In this document: positions 27,858-38,229 of the stretch, in pieces
Position numbering within the stretch: the stretch's first letter is position 1
Layout: each line of letters opens with the position of its first letter
Source of the DNA: Pseudomonas sp. Teo4
GTDB taxonomy: Bacteria > Pseudomonadota > Gammaproteobacteria > Pseudomonadales > Pseudomonadaceae
NCBI RefSeq assembly: GCF_034387475.1
Contig: NZ_JAXCIL010000002.1
Coordinates: 992,001-1,056,000 of the forward strand
Reading direction: 5' to 3'
Length of the DNA: 64,000 nucleotides
Made by a program: the position numbers and the translations under genes
Notes under the pieces: model-generated
The model's database searches: none
What the model saw: the letters and a program-made list of their open reading frames with translations, nothing else
What the model was told of the DNA's origin: nothing

Positions 27858-29423
27858 ATGATTCAGTTGCCCCACCTGCTACCCTTCCTCACCTGGCTCC
27901 CCCGCCAATCGGGACGCAGCCTGCGCCAGGACCTGCTGGTGGGCCTGAGTGGTGCGATCCTCGCCCTGCCACAATCCATCGCCTATGCCCTGATCGCCGG
28001 CCTACCCGCCGAGTACGGCCTGTACGCCGCCATCGTGCCGGTGTTGATTGCCTGCCTGTGGGGCTCATCCTGGCACCTGATCTGCGGCCCGACCGCCGCC
28101 ATCTCCATCGTGCTCTACGCCAGCATCAGCCCGCTGGCCGTGGCCGGAAGCGCCGACTACGTGACCCTGGTGCTGCTGCTGACCTTCCTCGCCGGCATTT
28201 TCCAGCTGCTGCTCGGCCTGTTGCGTTTCGGCGCACTGGTCAATTTCGTGTCCCATTCCGTGGTGCTTGGCTTCACCTTGGGCGCCGCCATCGTCATCGC
28301 CCTTGGCCAATTTCCCAACTTGCTGGGCATGGACCTGCCCAGCCAGGCCACGGCACTTAAAACCGTGCAGGACCTGGCCAGCCATGCCGGTGAGGTCGAC
28401 CTGCCGTCGCTGGCGCTGGGAATGGCCACCTTGCTGATCGGGATTGCGCTGAAACTCCTGCGGCCACGCTGGCCCACCCTGTTGATAAGTCTGGTTCTGG
28501 TCAGTCTGCTGGCTTGGCTGTTGCCGAGCTACTTCGGCCATGTGCAGCGCGTCCCTGCCTTCGTAGGCCAGCTGCCGCCGCTCAGTCCACTGCCATTGCT
28601 GGACCTGGAGCTGATGTTGCGATTACTGCCCAGCGCTGTAGCGGTGGGCATGCTCGGGCTGGTGACCAGCTTGTCGATTGCCCGTTCACTGTCGGCGCGT
28701 TCCGAGCAGTTGATCGACGCCGACCAGGAAATCCGCGCCCAGGGCGTTTCCAACATCGTCGGGTCGTTTTTCTCCGGCTACCTGTCGTCCGGCTCGTTTA
28801 CCCGTTCCGGGCTGAGTTACGACGCTGGCGCCCGGTCACCCATGGCTGGCGTGTTCTCGGCCTTGTGGGTGGCCTTGTTCGCCGTCGTTGGTGCCGGTTT
28901 GATCGCCCACCTGCCGATTCCGGCCATGGCCGGTAGCATCCTGCTGATCTGTTGGGGGCTGGTGGACCACAGAGGGATCCGTGCGTTGTTCCGGGTCAGC
29001 CGTTCCGAGTTTCTGGTCATGGCCCTGACCGCTGCCGCCACACTGCTGCTTGAGTTGCAGACAGCGATCTATGCCGGGGTGCTGGCTTCACTTTTCTTCT
29101 ACCTCAAACGCACTTCGCGGCCACGGGTGCAGCAGAGCCGGGAAGGGGAGGCGGATGTACTTCGAGTGGGCGGGTCGATCTTCTTCGGCGCGGCGCATTA
29201 CCTGCAGGTGCGATTGCAGCGCTGTCAGGGGCCGCATGTGGTGATCGATGCGCGGCAGGTGAACTTCATCGATTACTCGGGTGTGGATATGTTGCACCGG
29301 GAGGCGCGACGGCTGCGGCGGTTGGGGGGGACTCTGACCTTGCACAGGGCCAGGCCGCAAGTGATCGAGGAGTTGCAGAAGCTGGAAGGGGTGGAGTTGT
29401 GCCCGATCCGGTTTGAGGAGTGA
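27858..29423 (+). CDS. SulP family sulfate transporter with STAS domain
   Basis: This 521-residue permease has about 11 membrane helices (roughly 20-410) and a clear C-terminal STAS domain (GPHVVIDARQVNFIDYSGVD). The SulP signature ALPQSIAYALIAGLPAEYGL is complete. Sulfate transport is a reasonable guess, and its place after betC-choX suggests handling of the sulfate released from choline sulfate. The palindrome between them and a weak ribosome site argue for partly separate expression. Confidence 0.88.
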   Translation: MIQLPHLLPFLTWLPRQSGRSLRQDLLVGLSGAILALPQSIAYALIAGLPAEYGLYAAIVPVLIACLWGSSWHLICGPTAAISIVLYASISPLAVAGSADYVTLVLLLTFLAGIFQLLLGLLRFGALVNFVSHSVVLGFTLGAAIVIALGQFPNLLGMDLPSQATALKTVQDLASHAGEVDLPSLALGMATLLIGIALKLLRPRWPTLLISLVLVSLLAWLLPSYFGHVQRVPAFVGQLPPLSPLPLLDLELMLRLLPSAVAVGMLGLVTSLSIARSLSARSEQLIDADQEIRAQGVSNIVGSFFSGYLSSGSFTRSGLSYDAGARSPMAGVFSALWVALFAVVGAGLIAHLPIPAMAGSILLICWGLVDHRGIRALFRVSRSEFLVMALTAAATLLLELQTAIYAGVLASLFFYLKRTSRPRVQQSREGEADVLRVGGSIFFGAAHYLQVRLQRCQGPHVVIDARQVNFIDYSGVDMLHREARRLRRLGGTLTLHRARPQVIEELQKLEGVELCPIRFEE

Positions 29424-29469
29424 TCGGGCCAGCAGTGCAAGCCATCGCCAGCGGTTACACTGACTTACC

Positions 29470-29521
29470 GTGGGAGCTGTGGGAGCTGGCGCAGCCTGCG
29501 ATGGGCCGCAAAGCGGCCCCC
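29470..29521. repeat. REP-like element
   Basis: GTGGGAGCTGTGGGAGCTGG contains a doubled GTGGGAGCT unit and is followed by the hairpin GGCCGCAAAGCGGCC. It lies between the convergent SulP and aroE genes. Confidence 0.6.
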
Positions 29522-29528
29522 GACAATC

Positions 29529-30353
29529 TCAGCCGCGAGCGAGTTGCCGACGCAGCTCAGCCAACACCGGCGCCGTATCCGGCCGTACGCCCCGCCAGAT
29601 GAAGAACGCCTCAGCCGCCTGCTCAGCCAGCATCCCCAATCCATCCAGCACCTTGGCAGCCCCAAGCTTGCTGGCCCACTGGCAAAATGGCGTCGGCTCC
29701 TTGCCGTACATCATGTCGTAGCAAACCGTCCGACCCGCCTCGACCAGGCTATCGGCTATCGGCGGCAACTCACCGGAAAGGCTCGCGGACGTCGCGTTGA
29801 TGATCACATCCACCGGCTCCTGCAACCAGGCGAACCCGCTGGCCACCACCGGCCCCAACTCATCGAACTCACGCGCCAGCTGCTCGGCCTTTTCCACGGT
29901 GCGGTTGGCGATCACCAGCGACTGCGGCTTGTGCGCCAAAATCGGCTCCAGCACGCCACGTACCGCACCGCCGGCACCCAAAATGAGGATGCGCTTACCC
30001 GCCAGCTCGACCCCGGCATTGACCGTCAGGTCTCGCACAAGGCCCGCGCCATCGGTGTTGTCGCCTTGCAGGCTGCCATCCGCCAGCTTGCTCAAGGTGT
30101 TTACGGCACCCGCGCGCTGGGCACGCGGGGTCAGGCTTTCACACAGCCGGAAGGCCTCTTCCTTGAACGGCACGGTCACGTTGGCCCCGCTGCCTTGCTT
30201 GAAGAAGCCGCGGGCGCAGTCGCTGAACTCATCCAGCGGTGCCAGCAGGGTGTTGTACTCCAGGTCCTGGCCGGTCTGCTCGGCAAACAGGCGATGGATC
30301 AAAGGCGATTTGCTGTGGCCAATTGGGTTGCCGAAAACGACGTACTGGTCCAT
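29529..30353 (-). CDS. aroE: Shikimate dehydrogenase
   Basis: This 274-residue NADP-dependent enzyme reduces 3-dehydroshikimate in aromatic amino acid synthesis. Substrate motifs [11 protein letters not shown] and [10 protein letters not shown] (catalytic Lys) and the nucleotide loop [12 protein letters not shown] are present. It lies 25 bases downstream of hemF on the same strand, so they are probably co-transcribed; a DnaA box sits in the gap. Confidence 0.97.
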   Translation of the reverse strand: MDQYVVFGNPIGHSKSPLIHRLFAEQTGQDLEYNTLLAPLDEFSDCARGFFKQGSGANVTVPFKEEAFRLCESLTPRAQRAGAVNTLSKLADGSLQGDNTDGAGLVRDLTVNAGVELAGKRILILGAGGAVRGVLEPILAHKPQSLVIANRTVEKAEQLAREFDELGPVVASGFAWLQEPVDVIINATSASLSGELPPIADSLVEAGRTVCYDMMYGKEPTPFCQWASKLGAAKVLDGLGMLAEQAAEAFFIWRGVRPDTAPVLAELRRQLARG

Positions 30354-30378
30354 GAGGGCTCCTTGGTTATCCACAGAT

Positions 30379-31368
<990 letters not shown>

Positions 31369-31424
31369 TCAAGCAAAGGCGTCCGATAGAAGGCCTTTCC
31401 CGATCCCGACAACAGGAGTGCGAG

Positions 31425-32402
31425 ATGGCCAAGCGTATCCAGTTCAGCCAGCATGGCGGCCCAGAGGTTCTGCAGCTTGTGGAGTTCGACCCCGCGCCGC
31501 CCGGGCCACAGCAAGTGCGTGTGCGCAACCATGCGATTGGCTTGAACTTCATCGACACCTACTTCCGCAGCGGGCTGTACGCGCCACCGTCTCTGCCTTC
31601 GGGCCTGGGCACTGAAGCGGCCGGTGTGGTCGAGGCGGTCGGCGAGGGCGTGAACCGCCTGAAGGTGGGCGACCGTGTGGCCCATGCCGGGGGCCCGCTG
31701 GGTGCCTACAGCGAGGTGCATACGTTGCCTGAGGCCAACCTGGTCAAGCTGCCCGACAACATCAGCTTCGAGCAAGCTGCGGCGGTGATGCTCAAGGGTT
31801 TGACCGTGCAGTACTTGCTCAAGCAAACCTATGCCGTGCAACCCGGTGACTTCGTGCTGTTCCATGCGGCCGCCGGTGGAGTCGGGTCGCTGGCTTGCCA
31901 ATGGGCCAAGGCACTGGGCGCCAAGCTGATCGGTACCGTAAGCTCTGCCGAAAAGGCCGAGCGGGCCAAGGCACTAGGTGCTTGGGAAACCATCGACTAC
32001 AGCCGTGAAGACGTTGCCAAGCGTGTGCTGGAACTGACCGACGGTCAGAAATGCCCGGTGGTGTATGACGGTGTAGGCGCCGATACCTGGCTGACTTCGC
32101 TGGACTGCCTGAAGCCACGCGGGCTGATGGTGAGCTTTGGCAATGCGTCCGGGGCAGTGACCGGGGTAAACCTGGGGATCCTGGCGCAGAAGGGCTCGCT
32201 GTATGTGACCCGGCCAACGCTGGCGAGCTATGCCAACAATGCCGAGAACACCCAGGCCATGGCTGACGACCTGTTCGCGATGATTGGCAGTGGCAAGCTG
32301 GTTGTGGATATCCAGCAGCGGTATCCGCTGAGCGAGGCGGCCAAGGCACAGGCTGAGCTGTCGGCGCGCAGGACGGTGGGGTCGACGGTTCTATTGCCTT
32401 GA
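31425..32402 (+). CDS. qor: NADPH quinone oxidoreductase
   Basis: This 325-residue zinc-independent medium-chain reductase resembles E. coli Qor. It has the MAKRIQFSQHGGPEVLQLVE start, NFIDTYFRSGLY and the NADPH loop HAAAGGVGSLACQWAKALG. It should reduce quinones with NADPH. It is divergent from hemF, with AGGAGTGCGAG before the start. Confidence 0.93.
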   Translation: MAKRIQFSQHGGPEVLQLVEFDPAPPGPQQVRVRNHAIGLNFIDTYFRSGLYAPPSLPSGLGTEAAGVVEAVGEGVNRLKVGDRVAHAGGPLGAYSEVHTLPEANLVKLPDNISFEQAAAVMLKGLTVQYLLKQTYAVQPGDFVLFHAAAGGVGSLACQWAKALGAKLIGTVSSAEKAERAKALGAWETIDYSREDVAKRVLELTDGQKCPVVYDGVGADTWLTSLDCLKPRGLMVSFGNASGAVTGVNLGILAQKGSLYVTRPTLASYANNAENTQAMADDLFAMIGSGKLVVDIQQRYPLSEAAKAQAELSARRTVGSTVLLP

Positions 32403-32465
32403 GGTTGGAAGGCGGGCGCTAGATGGCCACCAGGTGCTCACCTTGAGTTTTGTGTTGTTGCGTAA

Positions 32466-32686
32466 ATCGAGCGCCGCCCGCGCGGCGCATCGCGAGCAAG
32501 GCTCGCTCCTACGTTTGTTTCGGGCCAATTATTCCTGTAAGAGTTGCGCGCGAACGCTTTGGCGCACGGCACAATATCGCGTCGTACCAACAAGGCGGTC
32601 GCGCGCGCCTGTCAAAGGCGTTACTGGCCAAAAACAGACGTAGGAGCGAGCCTTGCTCGCGATGCGCCGCGCGGGCGGCGCTCGAT
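32466..32686. repeat. 221-bp near-palindromic element
   Basis: The outer 49-base arms (32466-32514 and 32638-32686) are perfect inverted copies made of ATCGAGCGCCGCCCGCGCGG, CGCATCGCGAGCAAGGCTCG and CTCCTACGT. The inner part is also palindromic: 34-base segments on each side of the centre match at about 24 positions. The outer arms contain GAGCAAGGCTCGCTCCTAC, a variant of the REP theme. It encodes no convincing protein; short frames on both strands mirror one another because of the symmetry. Confidence 0.85.
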
Positions 32687-32771
32687 CTAATAGGCGCTGA
32701 AAGTCTCAAGGCAGGCACCTGTCAGCCCTAACACGATCACCCGACATGCACCACCAGCCTCACACCTGTTT

Positions 32772-33065
32772 CTATGTTTCAGGCGCCGACTCGATACCAT
32801 CCAGCATCGCCTCGACCAATCCCTCTGCCATCTCAATCGCATGCAGGTTCGACCAGAACATGCCGCGGCCTTCCTCACGCAAATAATCCAGGGTCTTGTA
32901 GCCGGTTTCGTAGGCACAGCGCAGGTAGAGCGCTACGTGTACCAAGGCGTCATGGGCAGAGATGTCGGGGTTTACGGTGAAGAGGGAGGGGTGGCCGGCG
33001 TCGCAGCGGCCGAATGGGCGAGCAGTGGTGTGGGGAAGAGGTGGGTCGGGTACGAGCTTTTTCAT
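32772..33065 (-). CDS. DUF3077 family small protein
   Basis: This 97-residue protein contains the DUF3077-type pattern FGRCDAGHPSLFTV followed by ISAHDALVHVALYLRCAYET and a C-terminal helical region. Function is unknown; from memory, pseudomonads carry several copies. The start at 33065 has GGAG six bases upstream, but that site lies inside a perfect hairpin (33071-33086), so translation may be controlled. The coding part is preceded by an unusual structured leader. Confidence 0.78.
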   Translation of the reverse strand: MKKLVPDPPLPHTTARPFGRCDAGHPSLFTVNPDISAHDALVHVALYLRCAYETGYKTLDYLREEGRGMFWSNLHAIEMAEGLVEAMLDGIESAPET

Positions 33066-33070
33066 AATTT

Positions 33071-33231
33071 GCTCCAGGGTTGGAGCTGACACCAATCCGT
33101 TACCACACGGTTAGGTGGCAGCTGTACGCAGGGTGGTAAACCGGACTGGAGGCACTTCCGGCAGGCAAAAGCCTCCCACGTACAGCCGCCATAGGCTGCA
33201 GCGCTCCAGAACTACCGGGTTACCACACCCG
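33071..33231 (-). ncRNA. Candidate structured leader or antisense-type RNA
   Basis: On the minus strand, two hairpins share the same six-base loop GTGGTA: CGGGT-GTGGTA-ACCCG (33231-33216) and CCGT-GTGGTA-ACGG (33110-33097). Between them, GGCGGCTGTACG (33190-33179) can pair with GCGTACAGCTGCC (33129-33117), and an internal TTTACCACC is complementary to the GTGGTAA loops. A last hairpin GCTCCA-ACCC-TGGAGC (33086-33071) hides the ribosome site of the DUF3077 gene. The plan recalls the phage C4 antisense RNA, but the link is unproven. Confidence 0.55.
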
Positions 33232-33497
33232 ATCGCCAAGTTGTTCGGCGACGGTCTGGAGACTAGAGGCAGGTGTTCCCACTGAGAAGGTAATGGCGGT
33301 AGACAGAGGTCGTAGGATATTTCCCTAATTGCGGGCATGACAGCAATTAGGGACAAAATCAGAAAAATCTGAAGCATGGTTTGGAGCCGCTGTGCTGCTT
33401 AATCGCCAGCAACCCGGCTCCTGCAAGGACCGCGCAGTACCTGTGGGAGCCGGCTTGCCGGCGATCGAGGGCAAAGCCCTCGCCTACAGCCGTGAAA
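33232..33497. other. Intergenic region with REP element
   Basis: I see no gene here. It holds the presumed upstream part of the leader transcript and a REP element at 33440-33487 (CTGTGGGAGCCGGCTTGCCG, then GAGGGCAAAGCCCTC). Confidence 0.5.
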
Positions 33498-34055
33498 TCA
33501 CCCCGGCCGAACGACTTCACCGCTGGCCAAGTCACGAATCAAACTCGGATTCTTCCGTCCACCCAAAGCCCCACCCAGCACCAGATCCAGCTCATTGTGG
33601 AAGTACTGCTCCACCCGCAACCGGGTCTTGGCCGCCGGGCGCCCACCAGGGTTGCAGGAGGTGGAAATCAGCGGCCCCACCAACGCACAAAGCTCACGCA
33701 CCACCGGGTGGTCACTGACCCGCAGCGCCACGGTGTCGTGCTGCCCCGTTACCCACTCCGGCAACAGGTCCTGGTGCGGCACCAACCAGGTATTTGGCCC
33801 CGGCCAGGTACTGCCCATGCGGTCGATCCAGTCCTCGGGGAAATCCTCGAACAGGAAATCGAACTGATGGATGCTGTCGGCGACCAGAATCAGCCCCTTG
33901 TCCACAGGACGCGACTTGAGCGCCAGCAGGCGATACACCGCGTCCTCGTTCCAGGGGTCGCAGCCCAAGCCCCAGACCGCTTCCGTCGGGTAGGCGATTA
34001 CCGCGCCCGCCCGAATTTCACGTGCGGCTTGTTGCACACGCCAACTGCTCACCAT
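33498..34055 (-). CDS. tsaC: Threonylcarbamoyl-AMP synthase
   Basis: This 185-residue YrdC/Sua5-type protein makes threonylcarbamoyl adenylate for t6A37 in tRNAs that read ANN codons. [15 protein letters not shown] and [13 protein letters not shown] are diagnostic. The start was placed at MVSSWRV. The gene is downstream of dprA on the same strand, a common pairing. Confidence 0.94.
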   Translation of the reverse strand: MVSSWRVQQAAREIRAGAVIAYPTEAVWGLGCDPWNEDAVYRLLALKSRPVDKGLILVADSIHQFDFLFEDFPEDWIDRMGSTWPGPNTWLVPHQDLLPEWVTGQHDTVALRVSDHPVVRELCALVGPLISTSCNPGGRPAAKTRLRVEQYFHNELDLVLGGALGGRKNPSLIRDLASGEVVRPG

Positions 34056-34093
34056 TTGTATCTCTCCGCATTTAAGCCTTGGGCGCAGTTTAC

Positions 34094-35191
34094 TTAGGCC
34101 GAGCGGGCAAACCAACGCCCGGCTTCATTGCTGACCCGGCCCTCGAGCTCCAGCTCGGTCAGGCTGGCCAGAACCTGAGCCAAAGGCTGCCCGCTGTTGA
34201 GCGCTAGCCCTTCGCTGGTCTGTGGCGCAGCGTGTAGAAGGGCAAGCAGAGGATGGTCGGGTTTATCCACGGCGGCAGGCGGCAGGTTCTGCCAACCACG
34301 CAGGGTATCCATGATCTGCTCCACACTCTCCACCAACAGCGCACCATCGCGTATCAGCTGATGGCAACCCTTGGCACCCGGGTGATGGATGGAACCGGGT
34401 ATGGCGTAAACCTCCCGGCCTTGTTCAGCCGCCAAGCGGGCGGTAATCAGTGAACCACTGGCCAGGCTGGCCTCAACCACCAGCACGCCCAGAGACATGC
34501 CGCTGATGATGCGATTGCGTCGAGGAAAATTGCCGGGCAGCGGTTCAGCATCCAGCGGGTATTCGGAAACCAGTGCGCTGCCGCTGTCTACAATCGCTTT
34601 CGCCAAATCACGATGGCGCTGTGGATAAAGTTTTTGCAGCCCGGTTCCGAGCACTGCAATTGTCCGGCCGCCAACCTCCAATGCCGCCCGATGAGCGGCA
34701 CCATCGACGCCCAGCGCCAGCCCACTGGTGATGGTGAAACCCGTTTGCGCGAGTGCTCGGGAAAAGGACCGAGCAGTGTCCAGAGCAGGGGGTGAAGCAC
34801 GCCTGCTGCCCACAATGGCCAGCTGCGGTTGCTCCAGGCAGGCAGGGTCGCCAGCGACGAATAACAGGGGAGGCGGGTCATCCGTTTCAGCCAGCAATGC
34901 AGGATAGCCAGGCCCATCCCACATCAGTAAATGCTGGCCGGGGCGCTCTAGCCAGGCCATTGCAGCCAAAGCACCATCGCGCACCTGCGCACTGCGGCGC
35001 GCATCGATACTGGCAGTTGAAAGGCCCAAGGCGCGCCAGGCACTTGCGGGGGCGCTCAGTGCAGAAGAAGCCGATCCGAAGGCTTCCAAAAGGATCCGAA
35101 AGCGACGCAATCCTATCTCGGGCAGGCGATGCAGACGTAATCGCGCCTCCAGTTCGGCAGGCGGACAATACGACGAATGGTGGGTCGGCAT
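34094..35191 (-). CDS. dprA: DNA-processing protein DprA
   Basis: This 365-residue protein has an N-terminal helical domain, the Rossmann-like core ([39 protein letters not shown]) and a C-terminal winged-helix-like DML1 domain. It loads RecA on incoming single-stranded DNA. The start is the ATG before PTHHSSYC, with GGATGATCCCC upstream. A LysM-domain gene usually found between dprA and def in Pseudomonas is absent. Confidence 0.94.
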   Translation of the reverse strand: MPTHHSSYCPPAELEARLRLHRLPEIGLRRFRILLEAFGSASSALSAPASAWRALGLSTASIDARRSAQVRDGALAAMAWLERPGQHLLMWDGPGYPALLAETDDPPPLLFVAGDPACLEQPQLAIVGSRRASPPALDTARSFSRALAQTGFTITSGLALGVDGAAHRAALEVGGRTIAVLGTGLQKLYPQRHRDLAKAIVDSGSALVSEYPLDAEPLPGNFPRRNRIISGMSLGVLVVEASLASGSLITARLAAEQGREVYAIPGSIHHPGAKGCHQLIRDGALLVESVEQIMDTLRGWQNLPPAAVDKPDHPLLALLHAAPQTSEGLALNSGQPLAQVLASLTELELEGRVSNEAGRWFARSA

Positions 35192-35398
35192 GGGGATCAT
35201 CCTTGATCGAAACAGGGCCATAAACGTGGCACAACCTGTGGATAACTTTGTTGATAATACTTTGACAACCTGTCCATCGAATGGGCTTGAAGTCATCTCT
35301 TGAAACCCTAGCCGAGCTTTGCCAGGTGCCGAAATCCCCGATTCCCTTTATTATGTGTGCTCAGTTTTCAACCGAACGCACAGTGACTGCCTGACCTT

Positions 35399-35905
35399 AT
35401 GGCCATCTTGAACATTCTCGAATTCCCGGACCCGCGCCTGCGCACCATTGCCAAACCGGTGACGGAGTTCGACGACGCCCTGCGTCAGCTGATCGACGAC
35501 ATGTTTGAAACCATGTACGAAGCGCCCGGCATCGGCCTGGCCGCCACCCAGGTCAACGTACACAAGCAGGTCGTGGTGATGGACCTCAGCGAAGACCGCA
35601 GCGAGCCGCGCGTCTTCATCAACCCCACGGTCGAAGAGCTGACCCACGACATGGGCCAGTATCAGGAAGGCTGCCTGTCGGTACCGGGCTTCTACGAGAA
35701 CGTCGACCGCCCGCTGCGCGTGCGGGTCAAGGCCCAGGACCGCGACGGCAAGCCGTACGAGCTGGAATGCGAAGGCCTGCTGGCGGTGTGCGTGCAGCAC
35801 GAGTTCGATCACCTCAACGGCAAGCTGTTCGTCGACTACCTGTCTCAGCTCAAACGCGACCGGATCAAGAAGAAGCTGGAAAAGCAGCACCGCCAGCAAG
35901 CCTGA
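35399..35905 (+). CDS. def: Peptide deformylase
   Basis: This 168-residue metallohydrolase removes the formyl group from new proteins. All three motifs are intact: GIGLAATQ (45-52), EGCLS with Cys92, and QHEFDHLNG with H134, E135 and H138. It is the first gene of def-fmt-rsmB-trkA. The ribosome site before the ATG is weak. Confidence 0.97.
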   Translation: MAILNILEFPDPRLRTIAKPVTEFDDALRQLIDDMFETMYEAPGIGLAATQVNVHKQVVVMDLSEDRSEPRVFINPTVEELTHDMGQYQEGCLSVPGFYENVDRPLRVRVKAQDRDGKPYELECEGLLAVCVQHEFDHLNGKLFVDYLSQLKRDRIKKKLEKQHRQQA

Positions 35906-35920
35906 TCGCCCCCTTCCAGA

Positions 35921-35950
35921 AGGCTTGCTCCGGCAAGCCTTTTTCTTTTT
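35921..35950 (+). terminator. Intrinsic terminator between def and fmt
   Basis: AGGCTTGC and GCAAGCCT pair around TCCG, followed by TTTTTCTTTTTT. It should end part of the def transcripts, so fmt would depend on read-through or its own promoter. Confidence 0.85.
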
Positions 35951-35965
35951 TGAAGCGAGAACTCC

Positions 35966-36898
35966 ATGCGCATCGTCTTCGCAGGCACTCCAGAGTTTGC
36001 CGCCGAACACCTCAAGGCCCTGCTCGACAGCCCCTATGAAGTGGTGGCCGTCTACACCCAGCCAGACCGCCCAGCCGGCCGTGGCCAGAAGCTCATGCCG
36101 AGCCCGGTCAAACAGCTGGCCGTGGCCCATGACATCCCGGTGTTCCAGCCGCCAACCCTGCGCAACGCCGAGGCACAAGCCGAACTCGCCGCGCTCAAGC
36201 CAGACCTGATGGTGGTGGTTGCGTATGGCCTGATCCTGCCGCAGGTGGTGCTGGATATCCCGCGTCTGGGCTGCATCAACAGCCATGCCTCCTTGCTGCC
36301 ACGCTGGCGTGGTGCGGCGCCGATCCAGCGCGCCGTGGAAGCCGGTGACGCCGAGAGCGGCGTGACGGTGATGCGCATGGAAGCTGGCCTGGACACCGGC
36401 CCGATGCTGCTCAAGGTGGTTACCCCGATCAGCGCCGACGACACCGGTGGCAGCCTGCACGACCGCCTCGCCGAAATGGGCCCGCCCGCGGTGGTTCAGG
36501 CCATCGCCGGCCTAGCCGATGGCAGCCTGCTGGGTGAAGTGCAGGACGATGCCCTGGCCACCTATGCCCACAAGCTGAACAAAGACGAAGCCCGCATCGA
36601 CTGGAGCCGCCCTGCCGTTGAGCTGGAGCGCCTGATTCGCGCCTTCAACCCATGGCCTGTGTGCCACAGCACCCTGGACGGCGAGAGTGTGAAAGTGCTG
36701 GCCGCGAACTTGTCCACAGGCACAGGCGCCCCTGGCGAGATCCTTTCTGCCAGCAAGGACGGCCTGGTCGTCGCCTGCGGCGAGCAGGCCCTGAGCCTGA
36801 CCCGCCTGCAATTGCCCGGTGGCAAGGCGCTGGCCTTCAGCGACCTGTTCAACAGCCGCCGCGAGAAGTTCGCCAGCGGCAAGGTGCTGGGCCAATGA
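35966..36898 (+). CDS. fmt: Methionyl-tRNA formyltransferase
   Basis: This 310-residue enzyme formylates initiator Met-tRNA with 10-formyl-tetrahydrofolate. The catalytic segment is [20 protein letters not shown], and YGLILP and the C-terminal OB-like domain are present. It overlaps rsmB as ATGA. Confidence 0.97.
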   Translation: MRIVFAGTPEFAAEHLKALLDSPYEVVAVYTQPDRPAGRGQKLMPSPVKQLAVAHDIPVFQPPTLRNAEAQAELAALKPDLMVVVAYGLILPQVVLDIPRLGCINSHASLLPRWRGAAPIQRAVEAGDAESGVTVMRMEAGLDTGPMLLKVVTPISADDTGGSLHDRLAEMGPPAVVQAIAGLADGSLLGEVQDDALATYAHKLNKDEARIDWSRPAVELERLIRAFNPWPVCHSTLDGESVKVLAANLSTGTGAPGEILSASKDGLVVACGEQALSLTRLQLPGGKALAFSDLFNSRREKFASGKVLGQ

Positions 36899-38205
36899 AC
36901 CCACGCCTGGCCGCCGCCCGCGCCTTGGCCGCTGTCCTCAGCGGCAAGGCCTCGTTGAACAGCTCGTTGCCGGCACAACTGGACAAGGTCGATGAGCGCG
37001 ACCGTGGCCTGACCCAGGACCTGGCGTTCGGCACCGCCCGCTGGCAGCCACGCCTCGATCTGCTGGCCGCGCAGTTGCTGCAGAAGCCATTCAAGGCCGC
37101 CGACGCCGATGTTCAGGCGCTGCTGCTGGTCGGCCTGTATCAGCTGTTCTACACCCGCATTCCGGCCCACGCCGCCATCGGCGAAACCGTGGGCTGCGCC
37201 GATAAACTGAAAAAGCCGTGGGCCAAAGGCCTGCTCAACGCCGTGCTGCGCCGCGCCCAGCGCGAGGGCGAGGAGCTGCTCGCCGGCATGGAGCGCGACC
37301 CGGTGGTGCGCACCGCTCACCCGCGTTGGCTGCAGAAGTCGCTGAAAGCCTTCTGGCCCGAGCAGTGGGAAGCCATCTGCGCCGCCAACAACGCCCACCC
37401 GCCGATGATCCTGCGGGTCAACCGCCGCCACCACAGTCGTGATGCCTATCTGGCTCTGCTGGCTGAGGCAGGCATTGCCGCCAGCGCTTGCAAGTTCAGC
37501 CGCGACGGCATTCTGCTGGCTGAGGCCTGTGACGTGCGCAACCTGCCAGGCTTCGCCGAGGGTTGGGTCAGCGTACAGGACGAAGCCGCGCAGCTGTCCG
37601 CCGACCTGCTTGAATTGGCCCCCGGCCAACGCGTGCTCGACGCCTGCTGCGCACCTGGCGGTAAAACCTGCCACCTGCTCGAAGCCGAAGCGGGCCTGGC
37701 CCACGTCGTGGCCATCGACCTGGAAGCCAAGCGCCTGACCCGGGTGCGCGAGAATCTTGACCGCCTGCAACTGGACGCCGAGCTGATCGCCTGCGATGCC
37801 CGCGACACCGCCAGCTGGTGGGATGGCAAGCCGTTCCAGCGCATCCTGCTGGACGCACCATGCTCGGCCACCGGCGTGATTCGCCGTCACCCGGACATCA
37901 AGCTGACCCGTCAGGCCGACGACATCCCGGCCCTGGCCGCGCTGCAAGGCGAGCTGCTCGATGCCCTTTGGCCGACCCTCGAAGTGGGCGGCATCTTGCT
38001 CTATGCCACCTGTTCGAGCCTGCCGACGGAAAACACCGAAGTGATCGACGCCTTCCTCGCCCGCACCCCTGGTGCCCGTGAGCTGGACCTGGCGACCGAC
38101 GCCGGCCTGCGCCAGCCACACGGTCGCCAGCTGCTGGCCCAGGAGGGCGGCCACGACGGTTTCTACTATGCCAAGCTGATCAAGATTGCCGCTTCGCGCG
38201 GCTAA
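36895..38205 (+). CDS. rsmB: 16S rRNA (cytosine-967-C5)-methyltransferase
   Basis: This 436-residue enzyme has an N-terminal NusB-like RNA-binding domain and a C-terminal SAM methyltransferase domain. [13 protein letters not shown] binds SAM, and the two catalytic cysteines are in [16 protein letters not shown] and [11 protein letters not shown]. The true start is the ATG at 36895 overlapping the fmt stop. Confidence 0.97.
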   Translation: MNPRLAAARALAAVLSGKASLNSSLPAQLDKVDERDRGLTQDLAFGTARWQPRLDLLAAQLLQKPFKAADADVQALLLVGLYQLFYTRIPAHAAIGETVGCADKLKKPWAKGLLNAVLRRAQREGEELLAGMERDPVVRTAHPRWLQKSLKAFWPEQWEAICAANNAHPPMILRVNRRHHSRDAYLALLAEAGIAASACKFSRDGILLAEACDVRNLPGFAEGWVSVQDEAAQLSADLLELAPGQRVLDACCAPGGKTCHLLEAEAGLAHVVAIDLEAKRLTRVRENLDRLQLDAELIACDARDTASWWDGKPFQRILLDAPCSATGVIRRHPDIKLTRQADDIPALAALQGELLDALWPTLEVGGILLYATCSSLPTENTEVIDAFLARTPGARELDLATDAGLRQPHGRQLLAQEGGHDGFYYAKLIKIAASRG

Positions 38206-38229
38206 GTGAAAAAGGTTAGGGAGTAGCGG

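Noticed and set aside
32434..32731. Short frames on both strands within the palindrome
   Set aside because: The frames on opposite strands have similar translations because the DNA is palindromic; no separate protein is supported.
33111..33377. 88-codon minus-strand frame over the structured leader
   Set aside because: It runs through the hairpins and inverted repeats of the candidate RNA, has no convincing ribosome site, and its sequence is dictated by the repeats.
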